Positions 35,602 through 44,062 of a stretch of 55,263 bases of DNA are shown here, one piece after another; position 1 is the stretch's first letter, and every line of letters starts with the position of its first letter. The translations under genes were made by a program, and so were the position numbers. This DNA is from Kitasatospora sp. DSM 101779 (GTDB taxonomy: Bacteria; Actinomycetota; Actinomycetes; Streptomycetales; Streptomycetaceae). The stretch is taken from positions 2,110,909 to 2,166,171 of the forward strand of contig NZ_JAHTIK010000001.1 of the NCBI RefSeq assembly GCF_025655475.1, read 5' to 3'. Below the pieces are notes generated by a model. The model had not been told where the DNA came from, ran no database searches, and saw only the letters and a list, made by a program, of their open reading frames with translations.

Positions 35602-35969
35602 CCCCCGAGGAGGCGTGGTTCGACCGGGAGGCCGGGCATCTCGTCCGCCCTTACGCGATCACCGGCGGGCGGACGGAGTCGGGCCGCACCGACTACTCGC
35701 TGATCACCCTGGTGGTCACCGCCGACCCGCGCGTCGACACCACCCGGCTGGGGCCCGAACCGGCGGCGATCCTCGGCATGTGCCGGGAGCGGCCGCTGGC
35801 GGTCGCCGAGATCGCGGCCCAGCTCGACCTGCCGGTGAGCGTGGTCAAGGTGCTGCTCGGCGACCTCGCCGACGCCTCGCTGATCATCACGCGGGCGCCG
35901 GTCCCACTGGCCGAGGTGCCGGACCTGGCCCTCGTCCAGGCCGTCATCGACGGCGTGCGCAATCTCTGA
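35598..35969 (+). CDS. cvnC: CvnC, DUF742 protein
   Basis: A 123-residue DUF742 protein, probably winged-helix: LVRPYAITGGRTESGRTDYSLITLV at the N-terminus, then EPAAILGMCRERPLAVAEIAAQLDLPVSVVKVLLGDLADASLI. It starts at a GTG overlapping the cvnB stop. It is part of the conservon complex; its molecular function is not established. Confidence 0.95.
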   Translation: MTPEEAWFDREAGHLVRPYAITGGRTESGRTDYSLITLVVTADPRVDTTRLGPEPAAILGMCRERPLAVAEIAAQLDLPVSVVKVLLGDLADASLIITRAPVPLAEVPDLALVQAVIDGVRNL

Positions 35970-35989
35970 ACAGCTGAGGAGCAAGCACG

Positions 35990-36568
35990 ATGACCCAGAG
36001 CCTGGTCCCCGGGGCGGTCAAGATCCTGGTGGCCGGCGGTTTCGGCGTGGGCAAGACCACCATGGTCGGTTCGGTCAGTGAGATCGAGCCGCTGTCGACC
36101 GAGGAGCGGATCACCCAGGCCAGCGTCGGCGTGGACAGCCTCGACGGCGTCCGAGACAAGTCGACGACCACGGTCGCGATGGACTTCGGCCGGATCACCC
36201 TCCGGGACGACCTGGTGCTCTACCTCTTCGGCACCCCGGGGCAGTTCCGCTTCTGGTTCATGTGGGACGACCTGGCGCTGGGCGCGCTCGGGGCGATCGT
36301 CCTCGCGGACACCCGGCGGCTGGAGTCCAGCTTCGCCGCGGTCGACTACTTCGAGCAGCGCGGGGTGCCGTTCGCGGTCGGCGTGAACTGCTTCCACGGC
36401 CGCCGCGAGGCGTCCGCCGAGGACGTCCGGGCGGCGCTGGACCTCGACGAGTCGGTGCCGGTGGTGCTCTGCGACGTCCGCGACCGGGCCTCCAGCAAGG
36501 AGGTGCTGCTCGCCCTGCTGGACCGCGTCCGCACCGGCGCCCTGGCGGCAGCGGGGCAGCCTGCCTGA
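35990..36568 (+). CDS. cvnD: CvnD small GTPase
   Basis: A 192-residue Ras-like GTPase. The P-loop is GGFGVGKTTM, the G3 region LYLFGTPGQFRFW, and NCFHGR lies where the NKxD motif is expected, a known divergence in conservon GTPases. GAGGAGC precedes the ATG. It is the last of the four conservon genes; a T-box-led ileS fragment follows about 420 bases later. Confidence 0.95.
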   Translation: MTQSLVPGAVKILVAGGFGVGKTTMVGSVSEIEPLSTEERITQASVGVDSLDGVRDKSTTTVAMDFGRITLRDDLVLYLFGTPGQFRFWFMWDDLALGALGAIVLADTRRLESSFAAVDYFEQRGVPFAVGVNCFHGRREASAEDVRAALDLDESVPVVLCDVRDRASSKEVLLALLDRVRTGALAAAGQPA

Positions 36569-36724
36569 CCGGGCGAGCGCACAGGGGTGCTGGGGGCACC
36601 TCCCGGCCGACCGGGGCACGTGGCACAGGCCGCTACCGGGACGTCGGCGTGCTGCCCTGCACGCCGGCACTCACCGGTGCCCCGTGGGCGACGATCCGCT
36701 GGGTACGTCCGGGCGGGGGGCTTG

Positions 36725-36989
36725 TTGACAGCGGCAGGCATCTGACTTCGGGTTGGGTTCCGCCGACAACTTCATCATGGACACAGGGACTGATCCGGCG
36801 ATCACCGGGGAGCCTCCGGAAGAAACGGGCCGACAGCCCGGAGTAGAACCGGACGAGAGCGGCCCGTCACAGCCGTCAATGAGGGCCTGTCCGCCGAGCG
36901 GACGGCAAACGGGGTGGTACCGCGGCGTTCGCACACTCGAACGGCGTCCCCGTACACGCACAGTCGACGCGCGCGCGAGGAGTACCACC
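36725..36989 (+). promoter_or_regulatory. Isoleucine T-box riboswitch leader (translational type)
   Basis: A T-box leader of the actinobacterial ileS class. A TTGACA -35-like box lies at 36725-36730. The short Stem I region has the Ile specifier ATC at 36801-36803 within GCGATCACCGGGG. The T-box sequence GGGTGGTACCGCGG is at 36912-36925. GGTGGTA (36913-36919) can pair with TACCACC (36983-36989), which sits directly between the GAGGAG ribosome site and the ATG. That is the sequestering helix used to block translation until uncharged tRNA-Ile binds. All key parts are present, although the gene behind it is broken. Confidence 0.87.
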
Positions 36990-37148
36990 ATGGCCGACAG
37001 GCCGGATTCATCGACATACCCTGCTGTTCCCGCCCAGCCGTCCTTTCCGGCGATCGAGCACGAGGCGCTCGACTTCTGGGAGACCGACGGGACGTTCGGC
37101 GCCTCCGTGAAGGACCGCCCGGCCGGCGAGGACGGGAGCAACGAGTAG
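36990..37148 (+). pseudogene. ileS: 5' fragment of isoleucyl-tRNA synthetase (ileS remnant)
   Basis: 52 codons starting at the ATG behind the T-box leader. The peptide YPAVPAQPSFPAIEHEALDFWETDGTF and its end (PAGEDGSNE) match the N-terminus of actinobacterial IleRS, just before the FYDGPPFANG stretch. At the next codon the homology stops and a TAG appears (GAGTAG where the family has GAG-TAC-GTC). The rest of a roughly 1,040-residue enzyme is absent. The reading frame up to the break is intact. This is a remnant of a second ileS copy or a displaced end of one. It is unlikely to make a functional enzyme. Confidence 0.85.
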
Positions 37149-37167
37149 CGCTCCGATCCGCCGTGGT

Positions 37168-37659
37168 GTGCTGATGCGCACCGTCTACCTCGACAGCATC
37201 CGGAACCACCAGCCCACCCGGGACCACGTGAACTGGCTCCACACCCTGGGGGCGCAGGTCCGGACGACGGTCGCCCTCCCGGTCCGGATGATCATCCTTG
37301 ACCGATGTGAGGCTGTGCTGCCCAACGACACGGCGGACGCGAGTGTGGGTGCGCTGGTCCTGCACGGACAAGGGATCGTGGCGGCACTCTGTGCCTTGTT
37401 CGAAAGCATTTGGGCCTCAGCCACCCCGCTCGGGTCCTCGCCCTCAGCCGTCCAGGAGCCGTTGCCACCCCAAGAGCGCGAGGTCTTGCGCCTTCTCGCC
37501 CAGGGGCTGACGGACGAAGCCATCGCCAACCGGCCGGGTGTCTCGCCGCGTACCGCCCGTCGCATCGCCGCCGACCTCATGACCCGCCTCGAAGCCCGCA
37601 GCCGCTTCGAAGCCGGCGTTCACGCTGTCCAGAACGGATGGCTGCCCGCTTCCCGGTGA
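37168..37659 (+). pseudogene. C-terminal fragment of a LuxR-type regulator
   Basis: A 163-residue open frame matching the C-terminal half of the regulator at 43058-44062: MRTVYLDSIRNH against MRTVYQDSVRND, then VNWLHTLGAQVRTTVALPVRMIILD, and a LuxR helix-turn-helix PLPPQEREVLRLLAQGLTDEAIANRPGVSPRTARRIAADLMTRLEARSRFEAGVHA. About 170 N-terminal residues are missing and no ribosome site precedes the GTG. It begins 20 bases after the truncated ileS, so the two broken genes meet at one junction. If translated it would make a DNA-binding domain without its sensor part. Confidence 0.75.
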
Positions 37660-37928
37660 CGCCGGCAGTGGATGCCGGGCAGTAACACCGGACGCCACCA
37701 CCATGCCACCACGCCGCCGGGCAGGCGGGGCTTGCGGTGACGACCGATCAGCCGGCCCCCGCACCACCAAGCAGGGTGCTGCTCCAGCAGGACGACCACG
37801 CCGAGCCGCACCTGGTTGCGCCGCGGAGGGTCCCTCCGGGCGACTGGGCGCCCACAGCGGGTACCTGCGTTGGGCGACCGACCCTGAAGGAGCCAGGTGC
37901 CGGGCCGGCCCCCGTACGCCCGGCCGAA
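37660..37928. other. Noncoding or decayed region
   Basis: No gene is supported here. Short open frames exist in several frames but none has a convincing start, domain or conserved pattern. Lying behind a truncated gene, it may be further debris of the same rearrangement. Confidence 0.3.
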
Positions 37929-38780
37929 CTAGACCGGGGCGAGTTGGAGGACGGCGATGCCTGCCACCACCACCGCCCCGGCGGCCATCCGGGCGGCGCC
38001 GAGCCGCTCGCGGAAGACCAGGGCGCCGATCAGTGCGGCGATCACGATGCTGGTCTCCCGCAGTGCGGCGATCGTCGCCAGGTCGCCGTGCGCCTGGGCC
38101 CACACCACCAGTCCGTACGCGGTGAGCGAGAGCACCCCGCCGGCGATGCCCTGCAGCCAGCCGGGGCCGGGCTCGCAGAACAGCGAGGGGCCGCGCAGCA
38201 GGACGGCGGTGAGCAGCATGCCGGCGCCCTGCAGGACGAACATCCAGGCGATGTAGCCGAGCACGGTGGTCGAGGTGCGCACGCCCGTCCCGTCGACCAC
38301 CGTGTAGCCGGCGATCATCGCGCCGGTGCCCAGGGCCGCGGCCACCGCGGGAAGTTGGGCGCGGCCAGGCACCCCGTCGGCCAGCGCGAGCCCGGCCAGG
38401 CCGGCCGAGATCACCAGGACTCCGGCCCACTGCGCGGTGCCGAGCGGGCGGCCGAGCACCAGCACCGAGAGGGCGGCGACCAGCCAGGGCGCGGTGCCGC
38501 GGGCCAGCGGGTACATCTGCCCGAAGTCGCCCAGCCGGTAGGCCTGCAGAAGCAGCAGCTGGTAGAGCACCTGGAGGACCGCGGAGGCGGCGAGGTAGGG
38601 CCAGGCGCGGGCGTCCGGCAGCGGGGCGAGGCAGGCGAGCAGGACGCCGCCGCCGAGGAAGGCCGCGTTGATGAGGGCGAAGCCGACCACCTTGTCGGGA
38701 AGGGCGTGGGCCAGGGCGTTCCACACCGCGTGCAGCGCGGCCGCCACCAGTACGACCACCGGCACCATTGTTGCGTCCAT
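37929..38780 (-). CDS. DMT/EamA family transporter
   Basis: A 283-residue protein with about ten helices (VVVLVAAALHAVWNALAHALPDKVVGFALINAAFLGGG, LLLQAYRLGDFGQMYPLARGTAPWLVAALSVLVLGRPL, ALRETSIVIAALIGALVFRERLGAARMAAG). It is of the EamA-like group often annotated as a small-molecule exporter. The ATG at 38780 is chosen because GGGAG lies 5 bases before it; a longer frame upstream has no transporter-like sequence. It is divergent from the second RCK protein. Confidence 0.9.
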   Translation of the reverse strand: MDATMVPVVVLVAAALHAVWNALAHALPDKVVGFALINAAFLGGGVLLACLAPLPDARAWPYLAASAVLQVLYQLLLLQAYRLGDFGQMYPLARGTAPWLVAALSVLVLGRPLGTAQWAGVLVISAGLAGLALADGVPGRAQLPAVAAALGTGAMIAGYTVVDGTGVRTSTTVLGYIAWMFVLQGAGMLLTAVLLRGPSLFCEPGPGWLQGIAGGVLSLTAYGLVVWAQAHGDLATIAALRETSIVIAALIGALVFRERLGAARMAAGAVVVAGIAVLQLAPV

Positions 38781-38897
38781 GCCCGCTCCCGTCCCCGTCG
38801 CAGACGTCCGAGGGTACCAACCTGTGCGAACGTGACGAATCATCAACGCGGCTGCGGGAAGATCGCGTTACGGTCACGGTCCTGCCAGGATGGCGGC

Positions 38898-40805
38898 ATG
38901 TCCACCACCACCGGGTCCGTTCCCGCCCTGCCCTCGCAGCCCGTCCCGGCGCACGGCGGCGCCGATCCGGCCGGGCGGCCCGGACCGGCCGATCGGCCCG
39001 CCGCGGCCGAACACCCCCTCCCGGTCGAACGGCCGGACGAGGGCGGGCACATGATCGTCTGCGGCCAGGACACCCTCGCCCTCCGGCTCGCCGTCGAGCT
39101 CACCACGCTGTACGGCCGGCGGGTCACCGTGGTGGTGCGCTCCGTCCGGGAGGGGCAGGGCCCGCAGATCGCCGCGCTTGCCGAGGAACGGCGGCTGCCC
39201 GTCCGGGTGGTGGAGGCCGCCGAGCCGAGCACCGCGGTGCTGGCCGAGGCCGGCATCCGGGAGGCCGCCGCCCTGGCGCTGACCGGCTCCGACGACCAGG
39301 CCAACGTGCAGGCGGCGCTGCGGGCCCGCCGGCTCAACCCCGGGGTCCGGCTGGTGCTGCGGGTCTACAACCGGCGACTCGGCCGCCGGGTCGGCCAGCT
39401 GCTGGACCGGGCCGCCGCCGCCCGCACGCCGGACTGCGGTCCGGCCGCCGAGGCCTCCACCACCGTGCTGTCCACCTCGGCGACGGCGGCCCCCGCCCTG
39501 GTCTCCGCCGCCGTCTCCGGCCACCCGGCCGTGGTGCACGTCGACGGCCGGCTGCTGCGGGCCGCCGAACTGCCCCCGGGCACCCCGTCCGTCGGCACCG
39601 AGCTGGCCACCCTCGCCCTCCTCGCGCCGGGCGGACGGGGCCGCTCCCCCGTCCTGCTGCCCGGCCCGGACGCGGCGCTGCCACCGGACGGCCGACGGCT
39701 CGTCCTGGAGCTCCTCGGACACCCGGAGGAACGGCGCCCGCGCCGCCGCCTGCCGGGCCTGTCCGGCCTGCCGGTCGCCGCGCTGTTCTCCCGCCGGCTG
39801 CGCCTGGCCCTCGGCTCGCTGACCGCCCTGCTCGCCCTGTTCGCCGGCCTCACCTCCGCCCTCACCGGCGAGAACCCGCTGCACACCGCCTACCTCGCGG
39901 TGCTGGACGTGATCGCGATAGCCGACCCGGCCACCGCCGACACCCCCGCCCGCAAGGTGCTGCAGATCCTCACCGCGCTCAGCGGCCTGCTGCTGATGCC
40001 GCTGCTCACCGCCCTCGCCCTGGAGGCGCTCGGCACCTTCCGGGCCGCGTCGGCGCTGCGCCGTCCACCGCGCGGGATCTCCAACCACGTGGTGCTGCTC
40101 GGTCTCGGCCGGGTCGGCAGCCGGGTGCTGGACCGGCTGCGCGAGCTGGACCTGCCGGTGGTCTGCGTGGAGAGCGACCCGACCGCCCGCGGGGTGGCCC
40201 GGGCCCGCGCCTACGGGGTGCCGGTGGTGCTCGGCGACGCCACCCAGGAGGGGGTGCTGGAGGCTGCCCGGGTCGGCCGGGCCCGCGCGATGCTCGCCCT
40301 CACCAGCAACGACTCCACCAACCTGGAGGCGGCGCTCTCGGCCCGTGAGTGCAATCCGGAGGTCCGGGTGGTGATGGGTCTGTTCGACGACGACTTCGCC
40401 GCCGACGTGTACCGGGCGCTGCGCGACTCCTACCCGTCCGCGGAGACCCGCAGCCACAGCGTCTCGTTCCTGTCGGCCCCGGCCTTCGCCTCCGCGATGA
40501 TGGGCCGGCAGGTGCTGGGCGCCTTCGCGGTCGGCCGACAGGTGCTGCTGCTCGCGGCGGTGGACGTCGGCGGCCACCCCGAGCTCGCCGGGCGGACGGT
40601 CGCCGCGGCGCACTGCCCCGGGCACTGGCAGGTGCTCGCCCTGGACGTGGCGGAGCCGGAGCGGCGCGCCCGCGACCTCGGCCTCGCCTACCGGGCCCGC
40701 CCCGAGCTGCGCTGGAACCCGCCCGCGGAGCACGTGCTCGACGCGGGCGACCTGGTGGTGGTCGCGGCCACCCGGGAGGGCCTCGGCCGGCTGCTGCGCC
40801 ACTGA
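38898..40805 (+). CDS. Two-RCK-domain membrane protein, paralogue of the 11325-13166 gene
   Basis: A 635-residue protein. After a Pro/Ala-rich 50-residue start it has an N-terminal RCK domain (GHMIVCGQDTLALRLAVEL), two membrane helices (RLALGSLTALLALFAGLTSAL and VLQILTALSGLLLMPLLTALALEALG), a second RCK domain (NHVVLLGLGRVGSRVLDRL, VVCVESDPTARGVARARAYG) and a C-terminal ligand-binding region. The potassium filter motif is absent; LDVIAIADPATADTP occupies the pore loop. Shared landmarks with the paralogue include RVYNRRLGRR, ALTSNDSTNLEAAL, FDDDFAADVY and SFLSAPAFASAMMGR. Function is unknown; nucleotide-gated ion movement is inferred from the architecture. Confidence 0.82.
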   Translation: MSTTTGSVPALPSQPVPAHGGADPAGRPGPADRPAAAEHPLPVERPDEGGHMIVCGQDTLALRLAVELTTLYGRRVTVVVRSVREGQGPQIAALAEERRLPVRVVEAAEPSTAVLAEAGIREAAALALTGSDDQANVQAALRARRLNPGVRLVLRVYNRRLGRRVGQLLDRAAAARTPDCGPAAEASTTVLSTSATAAPALVSAAVSGHPAVVHVDGRLLRAAELPPGTPSVGTELATLALLAPGGRGRSPVLLPGPDAALPPDGRRLVLELLGHPEERRPRRRLPGLSGLPVAALFSRRLRLALGSLTALLALFAGLTSALTGENPLHTAYLAVLDVIAIADPATADTPARKVLQILTALSGLLLMPLLTALALEALGTFRAASALRRPPRGISNHVVLLGLGRVGSRVLDRLRELDLPVVCVESDPTARGVARARAYGVPVVLGDATQEGVLEAARVGRARAMLALTSNDSTNLEAALSARECNPEVRVVMGLFDDDFAADVYRALRDSYPSAETRSHSVSFLSAPAFASAMMGRQVLGAFAVGRQVLLLAAVDVGGHPELAGRTVAAAHCPGHWQVLALDVAEPERRARDLGLAYRARPELRWNPPAEHVLDAGDLVVVAATREGLGRLLRH

Positions 40806-40824
40806 CCGGGCCGCGGGGACGCCA

Positions 40825-40865
40825 CGGGCCCGGCCGCACCGGGCTGCCCCGTGCGGCCGGGCCCG
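40825..40865. terminator. Strong hairpin between convergent genes
   Basis: CGGGCCCGGCCGCAC (40825-40839) pairs perfectly over 15 bases with GTGCGGCCGGGCCCG (40851-40865) around an 11-base loop, between the RCK gene and the convergent EF-hand gene. Confidence 0.8.
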
Positions 40866-40875
40866 CGGCCGGACG

Positions 40876-41085
40876 TCAGCCCTTCTGGATCGCCCAGAAC
40901 TCGTCCCAGTTCAGCAGGCCGTCCTTGCTGGTGTCGGCCTTGGCGATGACCGCCTGGGCCACCGGCACGGTCACGTAGGGGTCGCCCATCTCGGCCATGA
41001 CCTTGGAGTACTCCTCCGGCGAGATGAATCCGTCCCCGTTGATGTCGAACCGGTCGAACGACGCCTTGGCCTTGTCGATGTCCAT
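40876..41085 (-). CDS. Small EF-hand calcium-binding protein
   Basis: A 69-residue protein with two EF-hands. Loop one is DINGDGFISPEE near residues 18-29 and loop two DTSKDGLLNWDE near 51-62, both with the D-x-(D/N/S)-x-(D/S)-G spacing and terminal Glu. It resembles calerythrin and CabB-type actinomycete proteins that buffer or sense calcium. GAAGGAGCACCTGCCGAG stands before the ATG. It is a single gene, divergent from the DNA glycosylase. Confidence 0.92.
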   Translation of the reverse strand: MDIDKAKASFDRFDINGDGFISPEEYSKVMAEMGDPYVTVPVAQAVIAKADTSKDGLLNWDEFWAIQKG

Positions 41086-41216
41086 CTCGGCAGGTGCTCC
41101 TTCTGGGTGATGCGATGACGCCCGTACGATACCGGCGCCCGCCGGACGGCAGGAGCCCCACCACCCCCGCGGGCGATCCGTTGGCCGCCCCGGCCGGGCC
41201 CGGCCAGACTGGGGAG

Positions 41217-42071
41217 GTGCCCGAACTACCGGAAGTGCAGGCGCTGGCCGAGCGGATGACCGAGGCCTGCGCGGGCCGCTCGCTGGCCCGCGTCGAGGTC
41301 CTGTCGGTGCAGGTGCTGAAGACCTTCGACCCGCCCCCGCAGGCGCTGCAGGACCGGCTGGTGGCCGGGGTCGGACGGCACGGCAAGTTCCTCGACCTCA
41401 CCACCGACGGCGGCCCGCACCTGGTGCTGCACCTGGCCCGGGCCGGCTGGGTGCACCGGCGGGCGTCCTTCCCCGCGAAGCCGCCGGGCCGGCGCGGACC
41501 GCTGGCGCTGCGGCTGGTGCTCGACGACGGCTCCGGCTTCGACGTCACCGAGCAGGGCACCACCAAGCGGCTGGCCGCGTACGTGGTCGCCGACCCGGCC
41601 CAGGTGCCCGGCATCGCCCGGCTCGGCCCGGACGCTCTCGCCGTCACCGAGGAGCAGCTCGCCGCACTGGCCACCGGGGCCCGGCGGCGGCTCAAGACCT
41701 TCCTCACCGACCAGGCCGTGCTCGCCGGGGTCGGCAACGCCTACTCGGACGAGATCGCGCACCGGGCGAAGCTCTCGCCGTACGCGACGGCGGCCACGCT
41801 GAAGCCCGACCAGCTGACCGCCCTGCACACGGCCCTGCACACGGTGCTCGACGAGGCGCTAGCGCACGCCAGGGCGGTGCCCGCGGACGGCCTGAAGGCG
41901 GAGAAGAAGGCCGGGCTCGCCGTGCACGGCCGCGAGGGCGAGCGCTGCCCGGTCTGCGGGGACACCGTGCGGTCCGTCAACTTCGCCGACTCCTCGCTGC
42001 AGTACTGCCCGACCTGCCAGACCGGCGGCCGGACGCTGGCCGACCGCAGACTCTCCCGCCTGCTCAAGTAG
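41217..42071 (+). CDS. Fpg/Nei family DNA glycosylase
   Basis: A 284-residue base-excision glycosylase. The mature N-terminus PELPEVQALAERM provides the catalytic proline and glutamate after removal of the initiator; HLARAGWVH and the helix-two-turn-helix LTDQAVLAGVGNAYSDEIAHRAKLSP follow. The C-terminal zinc finger is CPVCGDTVRSVNFADSSLQYCPTC. It removes oxidised bases from DNA. The GTG at 41217 is fixed by the need for Pro at position 2. Fpg versus Nei specificity cannot be settled by eye. Confidence 0.92.
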   Translation: MPELPEVQALAERMTEACAGRSLARVEVLSVQVLKTFDPPPQALQDRLVAGVGRHGKFLDLTTDGGPHLVLHLARAGWVHRRASFPAKPPGRRGPLALRLVLDDGSGFDVTEQGTTKRLAAYVVADPAQVPGIARLGPDALAVTEEQLAALATGARRRLKTFLTDQAVLAGVGNAYSDEIAHRAKLSPYATAATLKPDQLTALHTALHTVLDEALAHARAVPADGLKAEKKAGLAVHGREGERCPVCGDTVRSVNFADSSLQYCPTCQTGGRTLADRRLSRLLK

Positions 42072-42135
42072 TGTGCTTGAATCTGCTCATATATAGCCGA
42101 TTGCGAGCATGTTCGCGCAGAGTGGGGGATCGACC

Positions 42136-43050
42136 GTGCTGCTGGTGGTCACACCGAACCCGGCCCTGGACGTGACGTACACCGTGCCGGCGCTGCGCCC
42201 GCACACCACCCACCGGGTCGCCGCGGTCGCCGCTCAGGCCGGCGGCAAGGGCGTGAACACGGCCCGGGTGCTCACCGCACTCGGCCACCACGCACTCTCC
42301 GTCCTGCCGCTCGGCGGCCCGACCGGCGCGGCCGTCGCCGCCGACCTCGCCGCCGCCGGACTGCCGTACCGCGCCGTACCGGTCGCCGGGGACACCCGCC
42401 GCACCGTCGCCGTCGCCGACCCGGCCGACGCCACCCTCTTCAACGAGCCCGGGCCGCAGATCTCCACGGCCGAGTGGCGCCGGCTGGTCGAGGCGGTCGC
42501 CGCGGCACTCCCCGCCGCCCACGTCCTGGTGCTCTCCGGCAGCCTGCCGCCGGGCAGCCCCGAGGACGGCTACCGCGAACTCGTCTCCCTCGCCCGGACG
42601 CACAAGGTGCCCACCGTGCTGGACACCGACGGACCCGCGCTCACCGCGGCGCTCCCGGCCGGGCCGACCGCCGTCAAACCCAACGCCGCCGAACTGCGCA
42701 CCGCCACCGGCCGCACCGACGTCCCCGCCGCCGCCGCGGAACTCCGCCGCCGCGGCGCGGGCGCCGTGGTCGCCTCGCTCGGACCCGACGGGCTGTACGC
42801 GCTGACCGGCGAAGGCGCCTGGCGGTGCGCGCCGCCCGACGCGGTGGCCGGCAACCCCACCGGCGCCGGCGACGCCGTGGTCGCCGCACTCGCGGCCGGA
42901 CTGGCGGCCGGCGCCGACTGGCCCGCCGTCCTGTCGGAAGCGGTCGCGCTCTCCGCGGCCACCGTGCTCGCCCCGCGGGCCGGCCACTTCGACCGGGCCG
43001 CGCACCTGCGGCTCCGGGAGACCACCACGGCGACGGCGGTGCCGACCTGA
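42136..43050 (+). CDS. PfkB family sugar kinase (1-phosphofructokinase-like)
   Basis: A 304-residue PfkB kinase. The N-terminus VLLVVTPNPALDVTYTV, the QAGGKGVNTARVL substrate loop, LSGSLPPG, VKPNAAEL and the anion-hole/catalytic GNPTGAGDAVVA motif place it with 1-phosphofructokinase and tagatose-6-phosphate kinases. No PTS or fru gene adjoins it, so the substrate is open. The GTG at 42136 behind GGGGGAT is preferred to an ATG nine codons earlier because the family begins with the strand LLVVTPNPALD. The region just upstream (42070-42110, CTCATATATAGCC) is AT-rich and likely the promoter. Confidence 0.9.
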   Translation: MLLVVTPNPALDVTYTVPALRPHTTHRVAAVAAQAGGKGVNTARVLTALGHHALSVLPLGGPTGAAVAADLAAAGLPYRAVPVAGDTRRTVAVADPADATLFNEPGPQISTAEWRRLVEAVAAALPAAHVLVLSGSLPPGSPEDGYRELVSLARTHKVPTVLDTDGPALTAALPAGPTAVKPNAAELRTATGRTDVPAAAAELRRRGAGAVVASLGPDGLYALTGEGAWRCAPPDAVAGNPTGAGDAVVAALAAGLAAGADWPAVLSEAVALSAATVLAPRAGHFDRAAHLRLRETTTATAVPT

Positions 43051-43057
43051 CGGTCGA

Positions 43058-44062
43058 TCAGCGCGGACTGGCCTCGCCCAGCCAGCCCAGTGCGGCGACC
43101 TGGATACCCGCCTGGAAGCGGCTGCGGGCGTCCATCCGCACCATCAGATCGGCCATCATCCGGCGCACCGTGCGCAACGAGACCCCGAGCCGCTGGCCGG
43201 CCCGTTCGTCCGTGAGCCCCTCGGCCAGCAGCCGCAGCAGTTCGCGCTCCTGCGCGGTGAGCCCGTGCGGGTCGCGCTGGACGCTCTCGCCGAGCGGCCG
43301 GGCCTGCTCCCAGACCTGCTCGAACAACGCCCGCAGCGCCGCGATCACCCCGGGGCTGCGCAGCAGCACCGCGCCCTTGCGGGCGTCCTCCGGGTCGATC
43401 GGCACGATCGCGGTGGCGTTGTCGACCAGGATCATCCGCAGCGGCAGCGTGGGCACGGTGCGGACGGCGCCGCCGAGACCGTGCAGCCAGCGCGCGTACT
43501 GCACGGTGGCCGGGTCGTTGCGGACGCTGTCCTGGTAGACGGTCCGCATCCGGACGCCGCGCTCCAGGGTCTCCTTGTCGAGGGCACGGCTGGCCTCCAT
43601 CACCTGCGGCGGCTGCGGGCCGCCCGGCGCGAACGAGAGCACCTCGGCGGCGGCGTCGGATGCGAGTTGGACGAGGCGGTCGCGCACCTCGTCGAGACTG
43701 CTGATGAGCTCGATGCCGGGCTGGTTCGCCGGCGCGTGGACACTGGCGTACTCGGCGATCAGGCCGGCCATCGCGGCCCGGCTGCGTTCGATCTCCTGCT
43801 GGCGGCGGGCGGCCTCGGCCTCCTGCCGGGCGAGTAAGGTCGCCAGGCCCAGTTCCGGATTGACGGCCCGCCAGCGGTCGTTGGCGCCGGTGGGTCTGGT
43901 GAGGGCGAGGTCGGCGAGCCGGTCGAGCGCGGCCCGTACCTCGGACTCGGCGGCCTCCAGCCGCTCCGCGATGCCGCGGGTGTCGAGCTCCGGGTGCAGA
44001 AGCATCGTTCTGTAGACGGCTTCGCCGAACGGATCGAGACCGATCGGCGCCACCCCGCTCAA
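43058..44062 (-). CDS. LuxR-type regulator with TrmB-like N-terminus
   Basis: A 334-residue regulator. The N-terminus (LDPFGEAVYRTMLLHPELDTRGIAERLEAAESEVRAALDRLADL) is a TrmB-like winged helix. The middle (ELISSLDEVRDRLVQLASDAAAEVLSFAPGG, MRTVYQDSVRNDP) is a phospholipase-D-like sensor fold, and the C-terminus is a LuxR helix-turn-helix (LTAQERELLRLLAEGLTDERAGQRLGVSLRTVRRMMADLM). The TTG start at 44062 is chosen because it overlaps the stop of a short, well-initiated upstream reading frame; a GTG three codons on (44053) is also possible. It shares its C-terminal half with the fragment at 37168-37659. Confidence 0.87.
   Translation of the reverse strand: MSGVAPIGLDPFGEAVYRTMLLHPELDTRGIAERLEAAESEVRAALDRLADLALTRPTGANDRWRAVNPELGLATLLARQEAEAARRQQEIERSRAAMAGLIAEYASVHAPANQPGIELISSLDEVRDRLVQLASDAAAEVLSFAPGGPQPPQVMEASRALDKETLERGVRMRTVYQDSVRNDPATVQYARWLHGLGGAVRTVPTLPLRMILVDNATAIVPIDPEDARKGAVLLRSPGVIAALRALFEQVWEQARPLGESVQRDPHGLTAQERELLRLLAEGLTDERAGQRLGVSLRTVRRMMADLMVRMDARSRFQAGIQVAALGWLGEASPR

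Noticed and set aside
37737..38900. Open frame continuing into the second RCK gene
   Set aside because: The first part has no conserved pattern and runs antisense to a clear DMT transporter. The real RCK start is the ATG at 38898.
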